DNA of 64,000 nt from Panaeolus papilionaceus (lineage: Eukaryota; Basidiomycota; Agaricomycetes; Agaricales), in contig JADNRZ010000029.1 of NCBI GenBank assembly GCA_015501605.1, forward strand, positions 372,001 to 436,000. Reading direction: 5' to 3'. Made by a program: the position numbers and the translations under genes. Every line of letters starts with the position of its first letter. The first letter of the stretch is position 1. Shown one piece after another: positions 33,788 to 44,911 of this stretch. Below the pieces are notes generated by a model that was not told the DNA's origin, ran no database searches, and worked only from the letters and a program-made list of their open reading frames with translations.

Positions 33788-35772
33788 CCTGTCCAACTGA
33801 ATCAGGCTAGTTGCGACGGAGATCGATCCAGACAGAAGCGCTTTGCTCAAGAAGGTTGAAATCCTTATGCCAACGGCAATGAGGGTATTCAAGGTCAACT
33901 TCCTAACATCAAGTCGATACTTATATCCAATATTTTCTGATAATTCTCGGATTCTCGTCAGATCTCAGAATTCAGGGAGATGTCGATGTATATCAAGGAA
34001 CTCAAATAATCAGGTGCAAGTTGCACAATATACTGACGCCCCATGTCCAAGCATGATGTTATCGACACAGCTCGGCGTTTCGACATTCGTAACACGGCTG
34101 GCAGTACTGACTTTGTGTGTAGGGATGATCGGGTCTGGGTAGAGTTTGGGGGAGTGCATGTGGAACATATACCACGGGACACGGAAAATCCCTCGCATCA
34201 CACGAGAATTGGCCATCCCACTGCATCACATCACGAACCCGCCTCTTCTTGGACGGATAGTTGCTGGGATTGGTCGTATGATTTTTGTCCTTTGCCATCC
34301 TTGCGGTATGTGGGATATATCTACTTCAACCTAGAGACTCACTGTATCACGGGAGGCGCGCTCAACAACTTGCGTGCTGTGCTACATTGATACCTAAAGT
34401 GGGTGGGTGGATTTCCTATGTACATATCTCGCTAGACTTTACCACCTGACATCTTCGGGTCTTCGAGAGTTCTGTTCCCCTGCACACCTGTTGTATTTCT
34501 GATGTTGCCCGCGTCTTGTTTGGAGAGTGGCAGATGATCACCAGAGCTTCTGAGGAATAATCAGGTGCAAAATCACATCTCAGTCAATCGTCTGCATCCG
34601 AAGTCGAGTTTTCGTGACATTAAGGAAAGACGAAATGTGAAACTGACCTCGAAGGGTCACTAGCAATGACTAGCATTGTATAGCTCACTCAAGTGAATGT
34701 TTGAAAATAGATGGGTAGGAGAAGTGGTACATACATGGATGTTCAGGAGAAGGTTCGATGCGGGTGCGTCGGTGATCGTGTTTGTTCTAGGCAATATCCC
34801 CATAACAAGATCGTCCGCTCTAAAGCAACAGGGGGTAATTAAAAGCCTAACGGAGTCTTTACATCTCTTACCATGTATTTCTGACGTTCCATTCAGAAGT
34901 ATATCCCCGAAAATTCAGAATAAATTCCAATAAAATGTGGGGAGTCTGGGGAAGGCCTCGAATGCTTGGCTTGGAAACGATGTGGGGCATAGACAATAAG
35001 AACATCTAATTCCACTTCGCATGTAGTGCAACCGCATCGAAGTACCTTCGCTAACATCACGAATGGTCAGCTGATGCTTTGAGTTGTGCATAAGGAATGT
35101 CGTTCGATGTGGGCACAGGCCCGGAAAAGCGGAGGTAATGGGTATTATTGTCCTAGTACTATCAATCGGAATAGAATGTTACACGAACCTGCATTTCGAT
35201 CGAACGTTCCTATATATCTCGGGACTGTAATCTACCACTGTAGAGGTGTCTGTAGAATTGTCTTCAACTTTTCAACATGTGCGTGTCCAACGGGTCGAGA
35301 CGCTTCGGGGAAGGTAATGCTGGCTATGCTGGACTTGCATTGGACGCTGGTCTCGGGACTTAAGTAAAATCCATTTGTCGTCTCGACGTTGTACACTTTA
35401 ATCTTTCATCGCTCCTGATGATCCACTGAGACAGGGTTAGCGTGATGATGTGGGCCAAGTGAGCGGTCTCGGGGCTCCCCTATAAATTATTTTTGATGGA
35501 TCCAGGCTGCTTGAAAAAGACGCCCAACATGTCCACGATTTAGAGATGCCGTTGAGGGGATATGTGTTCACTGTGAGCCCACACATTGCCGTTGTTCGGA
35601 GCGAAGTCGTGCACTGGACCCTGAGCGGCATCAACCACGCGTCAGGAAATGGGCAGGCTGTTCTGAGTGACGCCACTTTCATATTCCTTTCAAGTTTCAA
35701 CCACCTCCAAACCCTTGCAGCTAGCTATCTTCTTATATTTTCTTGATACCTACACATTTTATAACGCGACCT
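33788..35772. other. 2 kb without a supported gene
   Basis: Several frames of 60-115 codons on both strands around 34010-34390 overlap each other and have no family features. 35437-35700 (minus) is likewise unconvincing. The last 150 bases hold the promoter of the first BTB gene of the array. Confidence 0.35.
35637..35642 (+). promoter_or_regulatory. ACGCGT (MluI box) upstream of BTB gene 2
   Basis: CCACGCGTCAGG, 131 bases before the ATG at 35773. It shares the ACGCGTCA core of the boxes upstream of the next genes but not their flanks. ACGCGT is the known binding core of MBF-type APSES factors in yeasts. Function here is inference. Confidence 0.4.
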
Positions 35773-36967
35773 ATGGATATTGATATAAACGAAGGAACTC
35801 CGAGTCGGAAGAGGAGAAAGCTCTCGAGTGGCGGGCATCAACTTGAAAACCAACTGACACCCGCGGGTACAGACGGACTGGGTCCAATGCGACGAGGAAA
35901 AGCTTGGATGGACGATGGGAACCTTATAATCCAGGCGTGTCGGACGCAGTTCCGGGTTCACAAATCTATGCTTTACCGTTGCTCTTCTGTATTTGAGGAC
36001 ATGTTTTCTCTCCCGCAGCCGCCTTCCGACACATCTGAAGCCACCCTGGATGGGTGCCAAGTTGTTCATCTCTATGATTCCGCTGAAGACATAGAATATT
36101 TATTGTCAGCACTGTATGACTACAAGTGAGTTGTAAGGATACCATCCAGGAGTGTTCCTCTTTTCTGATTATGCCACTCCAGGTACTCAGTGGATCCAAC
36201 CAATCCTAAAGCGATGGACATGAGGGTGGTGTCAGCTCTTCTTCGGCTTGGAAACAAATACGATATTCCTCATCTTCGTAGAAGCATGTTGTTGCGTATA
36301 CATGCTGAATATCCGACTTCAATCCAGAAAGCATACTTTGACAGTTTCATATACTTCATTTCCACAGATTGGATTCACATTGACGCTGTTAACCTCCTTT
36401 ACCACGAAGGGATATTCTCTCCCTTACCATTGGCACTTTACTTTATAATATGCCTATATACCACTGTAAGTTTAGTTCGTGCACATGGATTTTATGACCC
36501 CTCTAATGTAAATCTCGAATTGGATGACTTGTCAACAGGAGCAAATTCTGGAAGGAATTCAATGTGACGACGGGACGAAAGCAACGCTACCTGTCAGCAT
36601 GATTACAGCCTGCTTACTCGGTAAAGAGCGACTGGTTAAGGTTATGTCGGACATCTCCTATAAGTGGTTGCGAGAACAAAGCTCCAGCGCCAAGTTCTGC
36701 GGTAGAATCACTTGTCGCTCGATTTTCTTCACACTCGAGAAAACCATCTTGCACATCATTCCCAATCTAGCATACGCCCTTGATTATAGTTGGAAAGAGG
36801 TCCTTGAGTTGAACAAATTCAACGAGTCATCTCTCTGCCCGATATGCGACGAAGCGGCCAGGTTACAGCACGAGGAAGGCAGGAAGGCGGTCTTCGAGGC
36901 ACTCCCCTCCGTTTTCGGTTACAAGTCATGGGATGAGGTCAAGCAAATGGACCGTTATCAGTTGTAA
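35773..36967 (+). CDS. BTB/POZ protein 2
   Basis: Exons 35773-36125, 36183-36465 and 36539-36967 (354 aa). First member of the main array. The N-terminus carries the basic stretch SRKRRKLSSG, a candidate nuclear localisation signal. The BTB core is WMDDGNLIIQA...FRVHKSMLYRCSSVFEDMF. Exon 2 has LLRLGNKYDIPHLRRSM. The C-terminal module has FCGRITC and LCPICDEAARLQHEEGRK, the complete C-x5-C / C-x2-C-x7-H set, and the closing SWDEVKQMDRYQL. ATG 35773 is chosen because paralogs begin MDxN/MDxD at the same place. Closest relatives are the next three genes. Confidence 0.9.
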
Positions 36968-37089
36968 CCCCCTTAATAATACTATTTTAATACAATTTAT
37001 CTCTTTATTTACTCACAATTTGTGGCCCTATGTAATGATAGATCATAGTCAGGTTACAAAACCTGTAGTTTTGGACTCGGACCGCCAAA
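36968..37089. other. Short spacer between BTB gene 2 and the 3' fragment
   Basis: A/T-rich sequence, probably the 3' UTR of BTB gene 2. Confidence 0.3.
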
Positions 37090-37299
37090 GGCCTGGCTGA
37101 TACCTGGCATGAAGTGGCTGATGAAATGGGACCCGACAGGCCAGAAGAAAATCTTTGTACCTACTGCGATAAGACCACGTTTCAGCATCACGAGGCCGAA
37201 AGGCAGCTCATTTTTGACATCTTACCCTTCATTTTTGCCTACACAAACTGGGACGAGGCGAAGAAAATGGACCGATGTCAGATGTGGTTTAAAAGCTGA
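37090..37299 (+). pseudogene. BTB-family 3' exon fragment
   Basis: One frame reads LADTWHEVADEMG, then LCTYCDKTTFQHHEAERQ, then FAYTNWDEAKKMDRCQM and a stop at 37297-37299. This aligns with the last about 65 residues of the neighbouring BTB genes (CxxC, then H, then W-DE-KKMDR). No BTB domain or exon 1/2 equivalent lies upstream, so it is a duplicated or decayed tail. Confidence 0.75.
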
Positions 37300-37454
37300 G
37301 TTATACTAAATAATTTATTATATATACATTTTATACGCGCTCATGATAGACCCGTCCCTATGAAGACTCTAGGATGACATTCAGGCTGAATCCCCGAGAT
37401 AGGGGCTTAATTACTATTAGCGCGTAATAGGAAAGGTCGCAAGAGCCTTGAAAG

Positions 37455-37472
37455 CAAATAACGCGTCAATAA
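37455..37472 (+). promoter_or_regulatory. Conserved BTB promoter box with MluI core
   Basis: CAAATAACGCGTCAATAA, 88-105 bases upstream of the ATG at 37560. It is identical over 18 bases to the box before BTB gene 4 and differs by one base from that before BTB gene 5. It is followed by a further shared stretch (AGCGTGAC(A/G)TGTG). Confidence 0.6.
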
Positions 37473-37559
37473 ATCAAAGCGTGACATGTGAGCAATTTGA
37501 CACTAGCTAGCTGAACTTTTTCTCTGTTTATACACTTCTTCATATTTTTAGCTGAACTC

Positions 37560-38728
37560 ATGGACATCGACAAAATCGAAAATGCATGCAAAAAGCGGAA
37601 GCTTTCTGAAGACAGAAAACAACCCGACTCGAAAAAAGGAGAAACCCAAGATCCAGAACGAGGAAGTGTTTGGATGGACGACGGAAACGTCGTGATCCAG
37701 GCTGGTCATACGCAGTTCTGTATTCATAGGTCTATGCTTGCTCGCTTTTCTAGCGTGTTCAAGGATATGTTCTCGTTGCCTCAGCCCATCGACCACTCTT
37801 TGGAAGCAGAAGGATGTCCGGTGATTCATCTACACGACTCAGCTCAGGACGTGGAGCATCTGCTTACAGCCATCTACGAGCACAAGTGAGTAAACCTGTT
37901 TCAATATACTCACACGTCGTTTTGATCTTGGGTATGATGATAGATTTACGGTTAATCCAATTCAGAATGAGCTGCTACCTATACAAATGCTCTCAGGACT
38001 CCTTCGTTTGGCAAACAAGTATGACATCCCTTCGATCCGTACACACATGCTCTTGCGCCTTCATAATGAATTTCCGACCTCCCTTCAGGATGTAGATTTT
38101 GATACATTGTTGTATCTCGACCAAGATGATCGCTACACATATCATTTATCGGTTGACGTCCTCAGCCTCAGTGTTGAAGAAGGAATATTCTCCATAATCC
38201 CCTTGAATCTTTACTTTATACTCTGCAAATACTCAGTGGTAGGCCCGATTCTCTATATTCGCCTTTTTTAACACGCACCACTCATAGTCTGTTAATTATC
38301 AGGAGCAGATCCTCAATGGGATTGAATTTGACGGTTCTACCAAAGCCGTTCTCCCGTCCACCTTAATCACACAATGCCTCATAGGCAGAGAAAGACTGGA
38401 GGAATTCATGTGGGAAACGTCTTACAAGTGGCTGAGGGAGAGTGCTACGTCAGCCCCCTTCTGCGACCAGATCCCATGTCGTAAGCTTCTCCGTAATCTT
38501 GAAAAACGAGTACTGCGGCCCAACCCCAATCTATATTATGTGTTGACGTTCGACTGGAAAGCCTTCCTGGAAGAAGATGATGCTCTAGGCTCACTTTGTA
38601 GTGTATGCAACGAGGCTGCAGGAAAGCACCATGAGGAAGGACGACGGGCTGTCTTCGATAAGTTGCCCGCGTTTTTTGGGTATCTGTCGTGGGAGGATCT
38701 GAAGAAGATGGACAGATACCAAGTGTAA
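37560..38728 (+). CDS. BTB/POZ protein 3
   Basis: Exons 37560-37885, 37944-38238 and 38303-38728 (348 aa). It opens MDIDKIENACKKRKLSED, a KKRKL nuclear-signal candidate followed by Ser and acids. The BTB segment WMDDGNVVIQA continues with FCIHRSMLARFSSVFKDMF. A Cys replaces the Arg that most copies have in FRVH. The exon 2 block is LLRLANKYDIPSIRTHM. The C-terminal set is intact (FCDQIPC, LCSVCNEAAGKHHEEGRR, SWEDLKKMDRYQV). Its promoter shares the 18-base box at 37455. Confidence 0.9.
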
Positions 38729-38864
38729 ATTTTAATAATTACCATACTACTTTTATATTTTATTACCTTTGGTGCTAATAGAAATATAATGAGGTCCTAC
38801 TCTCCATATCGTCGCAGACCGCCGACAGGGGTTTAATTAACGCGAGATGCTGACAGCACCGGAA

Positions 38865-38882
38865 CAAATAACGCGTCAATAA
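38865..38882 (+). promoter_or_regulatory. Conserved BTB promoter box with MluI core
   Basis: CAAATAACGCGTCAATAA, 96-113 bases upstream of the ATG at 38978. A second shared string, GGG(T/C)TTAATT, lies about 40 bases further upstream here and before genes 3 and 5. Confidence 0.6.
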
Positions 38883-38977
38883 TCCCGAGCGTGACGTGTG
38901 GGACCATTTGATTTCCGCTGCTTTCAACTGAACCATCTACATAACAACACCTCAATATCTTTTTTCCCCCTTTACTC

Positions 38978-40171
38978 ATGGACACCAATAAAAATGAAAC
39001 TGCGCGTAAAAAGAGAAGGCTCTCCGACGACATAGAGCAGCCAGGCACCACAGCTGGCACGAATGAAGAACGGATCTCAGTGATAGAACGAGGGACTGTG
39101 TGGATGGACGACGGGAACATTGTCCTTCAGGCGGACCAAACGCAATTCAGAGTTCATAAATCTATGCTTTCGCGTTGTTCTTCCGTATTCAAGGACATGT
39201 TCTCGATCCCGCAGCCAACTGATGAGATATCCGAAGCAGATAGAGGATGTGCGGTGGTTCATCTGCACGATTCAGCCACAGACGTGGCGTACTTGCTCAC
39301 TGCGATTTATAACCACCAGTACGCCAAATCACCACGCCGCGATTGATGACTTTATGCTCATACTGACTACTATGACGACTATAACCTCAGATACTCAGAC
39401 AACCCCGTCCATCCCCCATTCACGGACATCAACAAGCTCTCTGCTTTACTTCGTTTGGCAAACAAATACGATATTCCTTCTATCCGGCAAAATATGATCT
39501 TGCGCATTGACGCTGAATACCCAACCTGCTTCGATGACTATCTAGACCGCGACAAGTACTATTGTCTTGATATGGATGATAGCTATGCAGAGATAGATCT
39601 TGTTAACCTTCTTCATGATGAAGGCGTCTTCGCTGCCTTACCCCTAGCACTATATTCTGCTGTTGATATTCTCACTATTGTGAGACAAATTTTTTTCTAT
39701 CAATCTTGTGATACTAACCTTTTCGGAATCATTTCGCATTTTTAGAAGGACATCTTCAATGGATGTGAACGCGCTGATGGAACAACAGCAACTCTGCCAG
39801 CCTCGATGATTGCGGTGTGTATGGTGGGGAAGGGGAAGTTGGAAGATTTCATGTACGATTTTTCCTACAAGTGGCTAAGAGGATGCGTAAAGCAGTCTTT
39901 CTGTCACAAAGACGCTTGCCGGGAGATATTTTGTTCTGTAGCACAACGGATCTTGCGTCCAAACCCCAATTTGTCATATGCTCTCGATTTGGACTGGGAT
40001 GCTATCATGACGATGGGCGAACCAAGAGACCCTGATCTTTGTACCATCTGCGAAAGGGCAGCTAAGAAACATCAACAAAAAGGACGCAAGGCAGTCTTTC
40101 AACAACTGCCCTCCATCTTCGGCTATGGGTCCTGGGACGAAGTGAAAAAGATGGATCGCCAGCAGTTGTAA
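38978..40171 (+). CDS. BTB/POZ protein 4
   Basis: Exons 38978-39318, 39391-39679 and 39746-40171 (351 aa). It begins MDTNKNETARKKRRLSDD. The BTB part is WMDDGNIVLQADQTQ then FRVHKSMLSRCSSVFKDMF. Exon 2 has LLRLANKYDIPSIRQNM and a Tyr/Asp-rich loop (DRDKYYCLDMDDSYAE). The C-terminal set is FCHKDAC and LCTICERAAKKHQQKGRK; the position after H carries QQK where others have EEG. It ends SWDEVKKMDRQQL. The first intron donor is GTACGC, weaker than the GTGAGT/GTAAGT of most paralogs. Confidence 0.9.
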
Positions 40172-40330
40172 TTTCTGGATTTTATCTGTATTAAAATTCT
40201 CAATTCATGATATATTGACGATGTAGACTTATTATACATGAGGTTTTAAGAACTCATAAGGATATGCAATTCGACGCGTCGTGGTATTGCAGAAGGGCTT
40301 AATTTAGCGGGAATTGTAATAACCGGAGGA

Positions 40331-40348
40331 CAAACAACGCGTCAATAA
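40331..40348 (+). promoter_or_regulatory. Conserved BTB promoter box with MluI core
   Basis: CAAACAACGCGTCAATAA, 65-82 bases before the ATG at 40413. One T-to-C change relative to genes 3 and 4. Confidence 0.6.
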
Positions 40349-40412
40349 ACAACTTCACGCTCCTTTCATATCAACCACGACGTGTGTCCTCAGTCTTATT
40401 TTATCTGAAATT

Positions 40413-41596
40413 ATGGACATCAATGAAAAAGATGGCGGGCGCAAAAAGCGAAAAATCTTCAATGGCACTGAGCAGCCCGGCTTTGCTGAATCATCTGGCT
40501 TGACTGAAGGTCAGAGGATACAGCGGGGAAGTGTTTGGATGGACGACGGGAACATTGTTCTTCAGGCGGGTCAGACGCAGTTTCGGGTCCACAAGTCTAT
40601 GATTTCGCGATCTTCTTCGGTTTTTAAGGACATGTTTTCGTTTCCTCAGCCCGCGGACAGCAGCTCTGAAGTAGAAGGATGTCCTGTCGTCCATCTGCAC
40701 GACTCGGATGACGACGTGGCATGCTTACTCTCTGCAATTTATGATCATCGGTAAGTCATTTTCACAATTTGAAGCACTGTAGATATATTTGTTATAATAT
40801 TTCTTTCTATATACAGATATTCTGGCAATCCCCTCGAAAACGAACTCACACCAGTTTCGACAATCTCATCCCTACTCCGATTATCAAACAAATACGACAT
40901 CCCGCTTATTCGTCAAAACATGCTCCTGCGTCTTCGCGCCGAATACCCGACCTCCTTCAAGGATATGAACTTCGAATCTGATTTGACTTACATTGACATA
41001 AGTCTTGCCTACTTGGAAGTTGATATCCTCAACCTTTGTCATCAAGAAGGGGCGTTCTCGGTACTACCTCTAGCGTTTTATCATCTACTTCTTGCAACTG
41101 CAACAGTAAGCATTGATTTATACCCTTCCACAAAAATAGCTAATGGGTTGCCTTTTCTAAGGGGGAGATTGTTGCTGGACTTCCACAACCTGATGGGAGG
41201 AAAGCAACGCTGCTGCCCTGCCTCATTATACAATGCTTGGCGGGTATGGTGAAACTGGAAGAGTTCATGTGGGAATCCTCTTACAAGTGGTTGAGGAATC
41301 ACGCAACCGACCAGGCCTTTTGTCGCAAACCGACCTGTCGCAAGGTTTTGAACGCTCTTGCAAAGCAGATCTTACGGCCCTGCCCGGACCTGGCGGATGC
41401 GTTATATTCTACTTGGAAAACGGTGACCGACGGTACTAACACGGGTCTCGAAGACTTGACTCTTTGTAGCGTATGTGATGGTGCTGCAACGAAGTATCAT
41501 GAAGAAGGACGTAAGGCTGTCTTCGATAACCTTCCCGCCTTTTTTGGATACGAGTCTTGGGATGAGGTGAAGCAGATAGATCGTTATCAAATTTAA
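40413..41596 (+). CDS. BTB/POZ protein 5
   Basis: Exons 40413-40750, 40817-41105 and 41162-41596 (353 aa). The basic stretch is GGRKKRKIFNG, without the usual following Leu-Ser. The BTB part WMDDGNIVLQAGQTQ is followed by FRVHKSMISRSSSVFKDMF (Ser for the common Cys). Exon 2 has LLRLSNKYDIPLIRQNM. The C-terminal module is FCRKPTC and LCSVCDGAATKYHEEGRK, ending SWDEVKQIDRYQI. It is the last member of the first subgroup (WMDDG genes 2-5). Confidence 0.9.
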
Positions 41597-41791
41597 TTTC
41601 TTTTCATTCTGCCTCTCTTTTGTAAACAGCTGCCGCTGTTATATGTCTTCTTCCCAATGTGCTTGTTGTCAATATTACCATTTCTCACATCCAAATTTTT
41701 CATAACACGTTCCACAACTATATACGCGTTCTTCAACTACACATCTCCATTAATCCGATGGTCCTTCATAATCACCGCTGTCTACTCCTAG

Positions 41792-42159
41792 CTACTTGTC
41801 ATCCTCACCACCAACATCAACAACAGCATCAGAACCATCGCTCCCGTCTTGACCACGTCGGTACACCTTCGCAGGTGCAGCATATCCGTTGTAGCCGTAG
41901 TTGGACTTGGCTTTAGCGCCGGAGTAGCCGTAGGCGTTGTTTTGCACGTCGCGCTTGTAGTATGAGTAACCCTTGGGTTTGGGTTGAGTATTACCCTGCA
42001 CATGGTTTTGAGTTAGGTGGTATTATCACGCAGAGAGGTAGCATGAATAGCAAGGGGTTATTCACGTACGTAGTAGCTCTTAGATGCGAATGTGGTGGTT
42101 GAGAGAGCCAGGGCGATGATGGAAGATGTAATGAGAGTTGTGAAGGCGTTAAGTTTCAT
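41792..42159 (-). CDS. Small secreted Tyr/Gly-rich protein, cysteine-free
   Basis: ATG at 42159; exons 42159-42070 and 41995-41792 (74-base phase-0 intron, GTACGT...GCAG) give about 97 aa. A clear signal peptide (MKLNAFTTLITSSIIALALS then TTTFA) is followed by a low-complexity mature part rich in Tyr, Gly, Lys and Asn with no Cys. Two dibasic sites, YYKR|DVQNN and VYRR|GQDG, would release about 31 residues containing two related blocks (NAYGYSGAKAK, SNYGYNGYAAPAK), and an acidic tail ends the protein. Could be a structural or wall-associated peptide, an effector-like protein or a processed peptide precursor. Not recognised as a family. It sits between two BTB subgroups on the opposite strand. 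Confidence 0.72.
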
Positions 42160-43313
42160 AGTGGGCTCCGTCGATAAGTTGGTTGGTTTGAAGAGGTGCT
42201 GATTTGTTGTTGTACACTGACTGGGATGAGTTTTTGTTCTTATAGAGCTTTGAAAATGTGAAAGACAGTCGGAATGCACGAGAATGCCGATCGGACTGGA
42301 GCATCGAAGCCTGTTGTAAGTTGCAACTTGTCGGTCTGCATAGTGTCTGGATGTCGACGTCAGCATATGGTGCTAATATAGATCAAAAGTCATCGTATGT
42401 CTTCTTCGCAATTGAAGCTGTTGCACCACTCGTCCAGAACCGACAACGTGTGCATAACGATGGTCAGGCGCCAAGCCGTTGATGATCTAAAAATAGCAAC
42501 ACAACCCAGTTTGGTAACACGATACTTCGTTGGTCGTTCAATGGCAACACGGTCTCTGTCAAATTTCAATCTTTCAGAATTACAAGCTGTATGGCACAAT
42601 CGGATAGCGTGTCGTACGCGTTATTTCCCCAGAGATTCTGGGATGTCCGAAGGTCATTCATCTAAAAATAGAAAAACAGCCTTTCGCAAGACATAAAGTC
42701 GGTCAAATGGGTGTCAAATTGCAGGGTGGTTTCCAGTTAATTCTTAATCAGGGATTCGGTGATGTCAGACTTGTTTCACCTTCTGAGTGCGCGCTTTTCT
42801 AGAACTTAATGTAGTCCTAGGCATCTGTGTAAACCGACTTGGAAGCGATGTGTTTTGATACGCCAGAGGGAATACAGAGTCTATTAGACCTTCCTAGGCT
42901 TGTCTCCCTACCTTCGAGTGACATGTGCCGTAGACTTATAGTTTATGACATATTTTCTCCGACAGAGCTTGAAGCCTTGAAGGACGGGTAAAATGTTCCA
43001 TGTCGGGAGAGGCTTCAGCTGAATAATCGCAATAATTTTGATGGCGCTGTGAGTTGACGAAGTATAAGATTTAAATTTAAAGAACACAAGACATATACGA
43101 AGATGATGTTCATATTAAATGCGTGTCCTGCATAGCTAGATTATCAGAGCTGCTATGAAGGAAGAGACACCTTGAGTGTCGCAAGAGCCAAGGTTTTCGG
43201 GAAAGCCCGAATTAGTGATGGCACTTGAAAAGCCAAACAACTTTCAAGCATCGCGTCAATATCGCCAACAATATCACCTTCTTTGCTTCTCGAGTCAACG
43301 ACGACATCATTCC
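42160..43313. other. 1.15 kb intergenic
   Basis: Promoter side of both the secreted-protein gene and BTB gene 6, which are divergently transcribed. TCGCGTCAATA at 43251-43261 resembles the BTB promoter box (ACGCGTCAATA) with one change in the MluI core. No gene seen. Confidence 0.35.
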
Positions 43314-44513
43314 ATGTCCATCACAGCCCAAGTGCCATCACAAAAGAAGAGAAAACTCTCAGACGACGCGTCTGATGAGTCCTCAGGCTCCGTTTCTCCA
43401 CCCCTGTCACTTGAACCTGAACCAGTAAAACAGACGAGCCTGTGGTTTGACGACGGTAGTGTGGTTCTTCAAGCTGAGCAGACACAATTCCGGGTTCATA
43501 GATCCATACTGGCCGCATGTTCTCCTATATTTAGAGATATGTTTTCACGATCCCACTCGCAAAATTCCGACTCCGAAGGAACGGTGGAAGGGTGTCCAGT
43601 CTTCTATCTGCAAGACTCGGCGGAAGATTTAGAGTTTCTCCTTGATGGGATCTATAACCACCCGTGCGTCTTTTTATTCAATGTAATTGCGAGTACTTCA
43701 CGAAATATTTATACGATTCGTCCTATTATGCAGGAATTCATACACGCCAGAGACGGCTGACATTGTGCCCATCCCATTTACCATGCTTTCCGCTCTTCTT
43801 CGACTAGGAAATAAATATCAAGTCCGTCGTCTTCGGATCAATGCTTTATATCGCCTGCGTGCAGAATACGTCCCAATCTTAGATAAACTGCGTCTTCAAG
43901 ATTGTGTTTACTATTGTCCAGACTGTTGTGGTGATGCCATAAACTTCGACATCGTAACTCTGGCCGACCAGGAAGGTGTATTTTCTGCCTTGCCATTTGC
44001 GCTCTTTATGTTGGCCGCAAACTATAACACTGTAAGGAAGTCTAATCCGATTGGATGAATCCCAAGTTTGCTCATAATAATCTTCTACAGGAAGAGATTT
44101 TTGATGGGCTTGATCGGAAGCACAACGGAACCCGGGCAACCCTATCTCCGGCCATGTTGCGCGCGTGTCTCGAAGGACGGGAGAGGCTAATGGAGAGCTT
44201 ATGTACGGTCTCCTATAAATGGCTGATTAAAGACCCGGGTCAACCATTTTCAAGTTGCGCGAGGGCACAATCTTGCAATGTATTTTTTCACCAACTTTCG
44301 AGACGCATCTGGTTACCCATTCCCGACCTTGATTACTGCCTTGACAAAAGTTGGGATGATATCATCGAAGAGATACCCCACCCTCTTTGTGAAGAATGCA
44401 ATGCCAATGCTCGAGAGTATCACGAGGAGGGAAGGAAAGCACTTTGGGAAAAGCTTCCTTCTATATTCGGATTCGGGTCATGGGAGGACGTGAAAAAAAT
44501 GGATCGATGCTGA
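43314..44513 (+). CDS. BTB/POZ protein 6
   Basis: Exons 43314-43663, 43734-44031 and 44091-44513 (356 aa). It opens MSITAQVPSQKKRKLSDDAS. The BTB start is LWFDDGSVVLQAEQTQ, marking a second subgroup shared with genes 7 and 9. FRVHRSILAACSPIFRDMF follows. Exon 2: LLRLGNKYQVRRLRINAL, with CPDCCGD inserted in the loop. C-terminal: SCARAQSC and LCEECNANAREYHEEGRK, then SWEDVKKMDRC. The start at 43314 is preferred over upstream in-frame codons because exon 1 paralogs begin immediately before the basic stretch. Confidence 0.9.
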
Positions 44514-44911
44514 TGTTGAACGCGGCAGTTTTTGATAGCCTTGATGTGTGTAACTGTACCGGGGACTTGCTTTATTTATGCGCCCAATGGAATAGGATTT
44601 ATGATTTCGAAAGACATGGTTCGAAGCCAGAATATTCGCGTCGCGTCAATTTCGTGGTGCTGCTGTGTGCAGCCGTCTCTCAGAAAAGGAGTGGGGGGCT
44701 CATCATTCTCAATATTTGAGCCCTTCAATTATAATTGTGTCTCCACGCAGCCTATGTACACATCAACATCGAAAACCTTAGTTTCAGACTCAACTTGGGG
44801 GACTCAGGAGCACCTACGCTCTTCGGGGAATGCCGATAACCCCCTCCAAATATTGATCGACGCCCTGAATGCTAAACAACGCTGTTCCACCACAACTGCA
44901 AGGGGAGCCCT
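44514..44911. other. Intergenic, diverged BTB promoter
   Basis: Contains TCGGGGAATGCCGA, then CCAAATATT, then TAAACAACGCTG (44873-44884). The same string order appears before gene 9 at 47797-47870, so the promoters are homologous. The ACGCGT core is lost here. Confidence 0.4.

Noticed and set aside
33958..34390. Five overlapping frames on both strands
   Set aside because: Mutually exclusive frames with no domain; none stands out.
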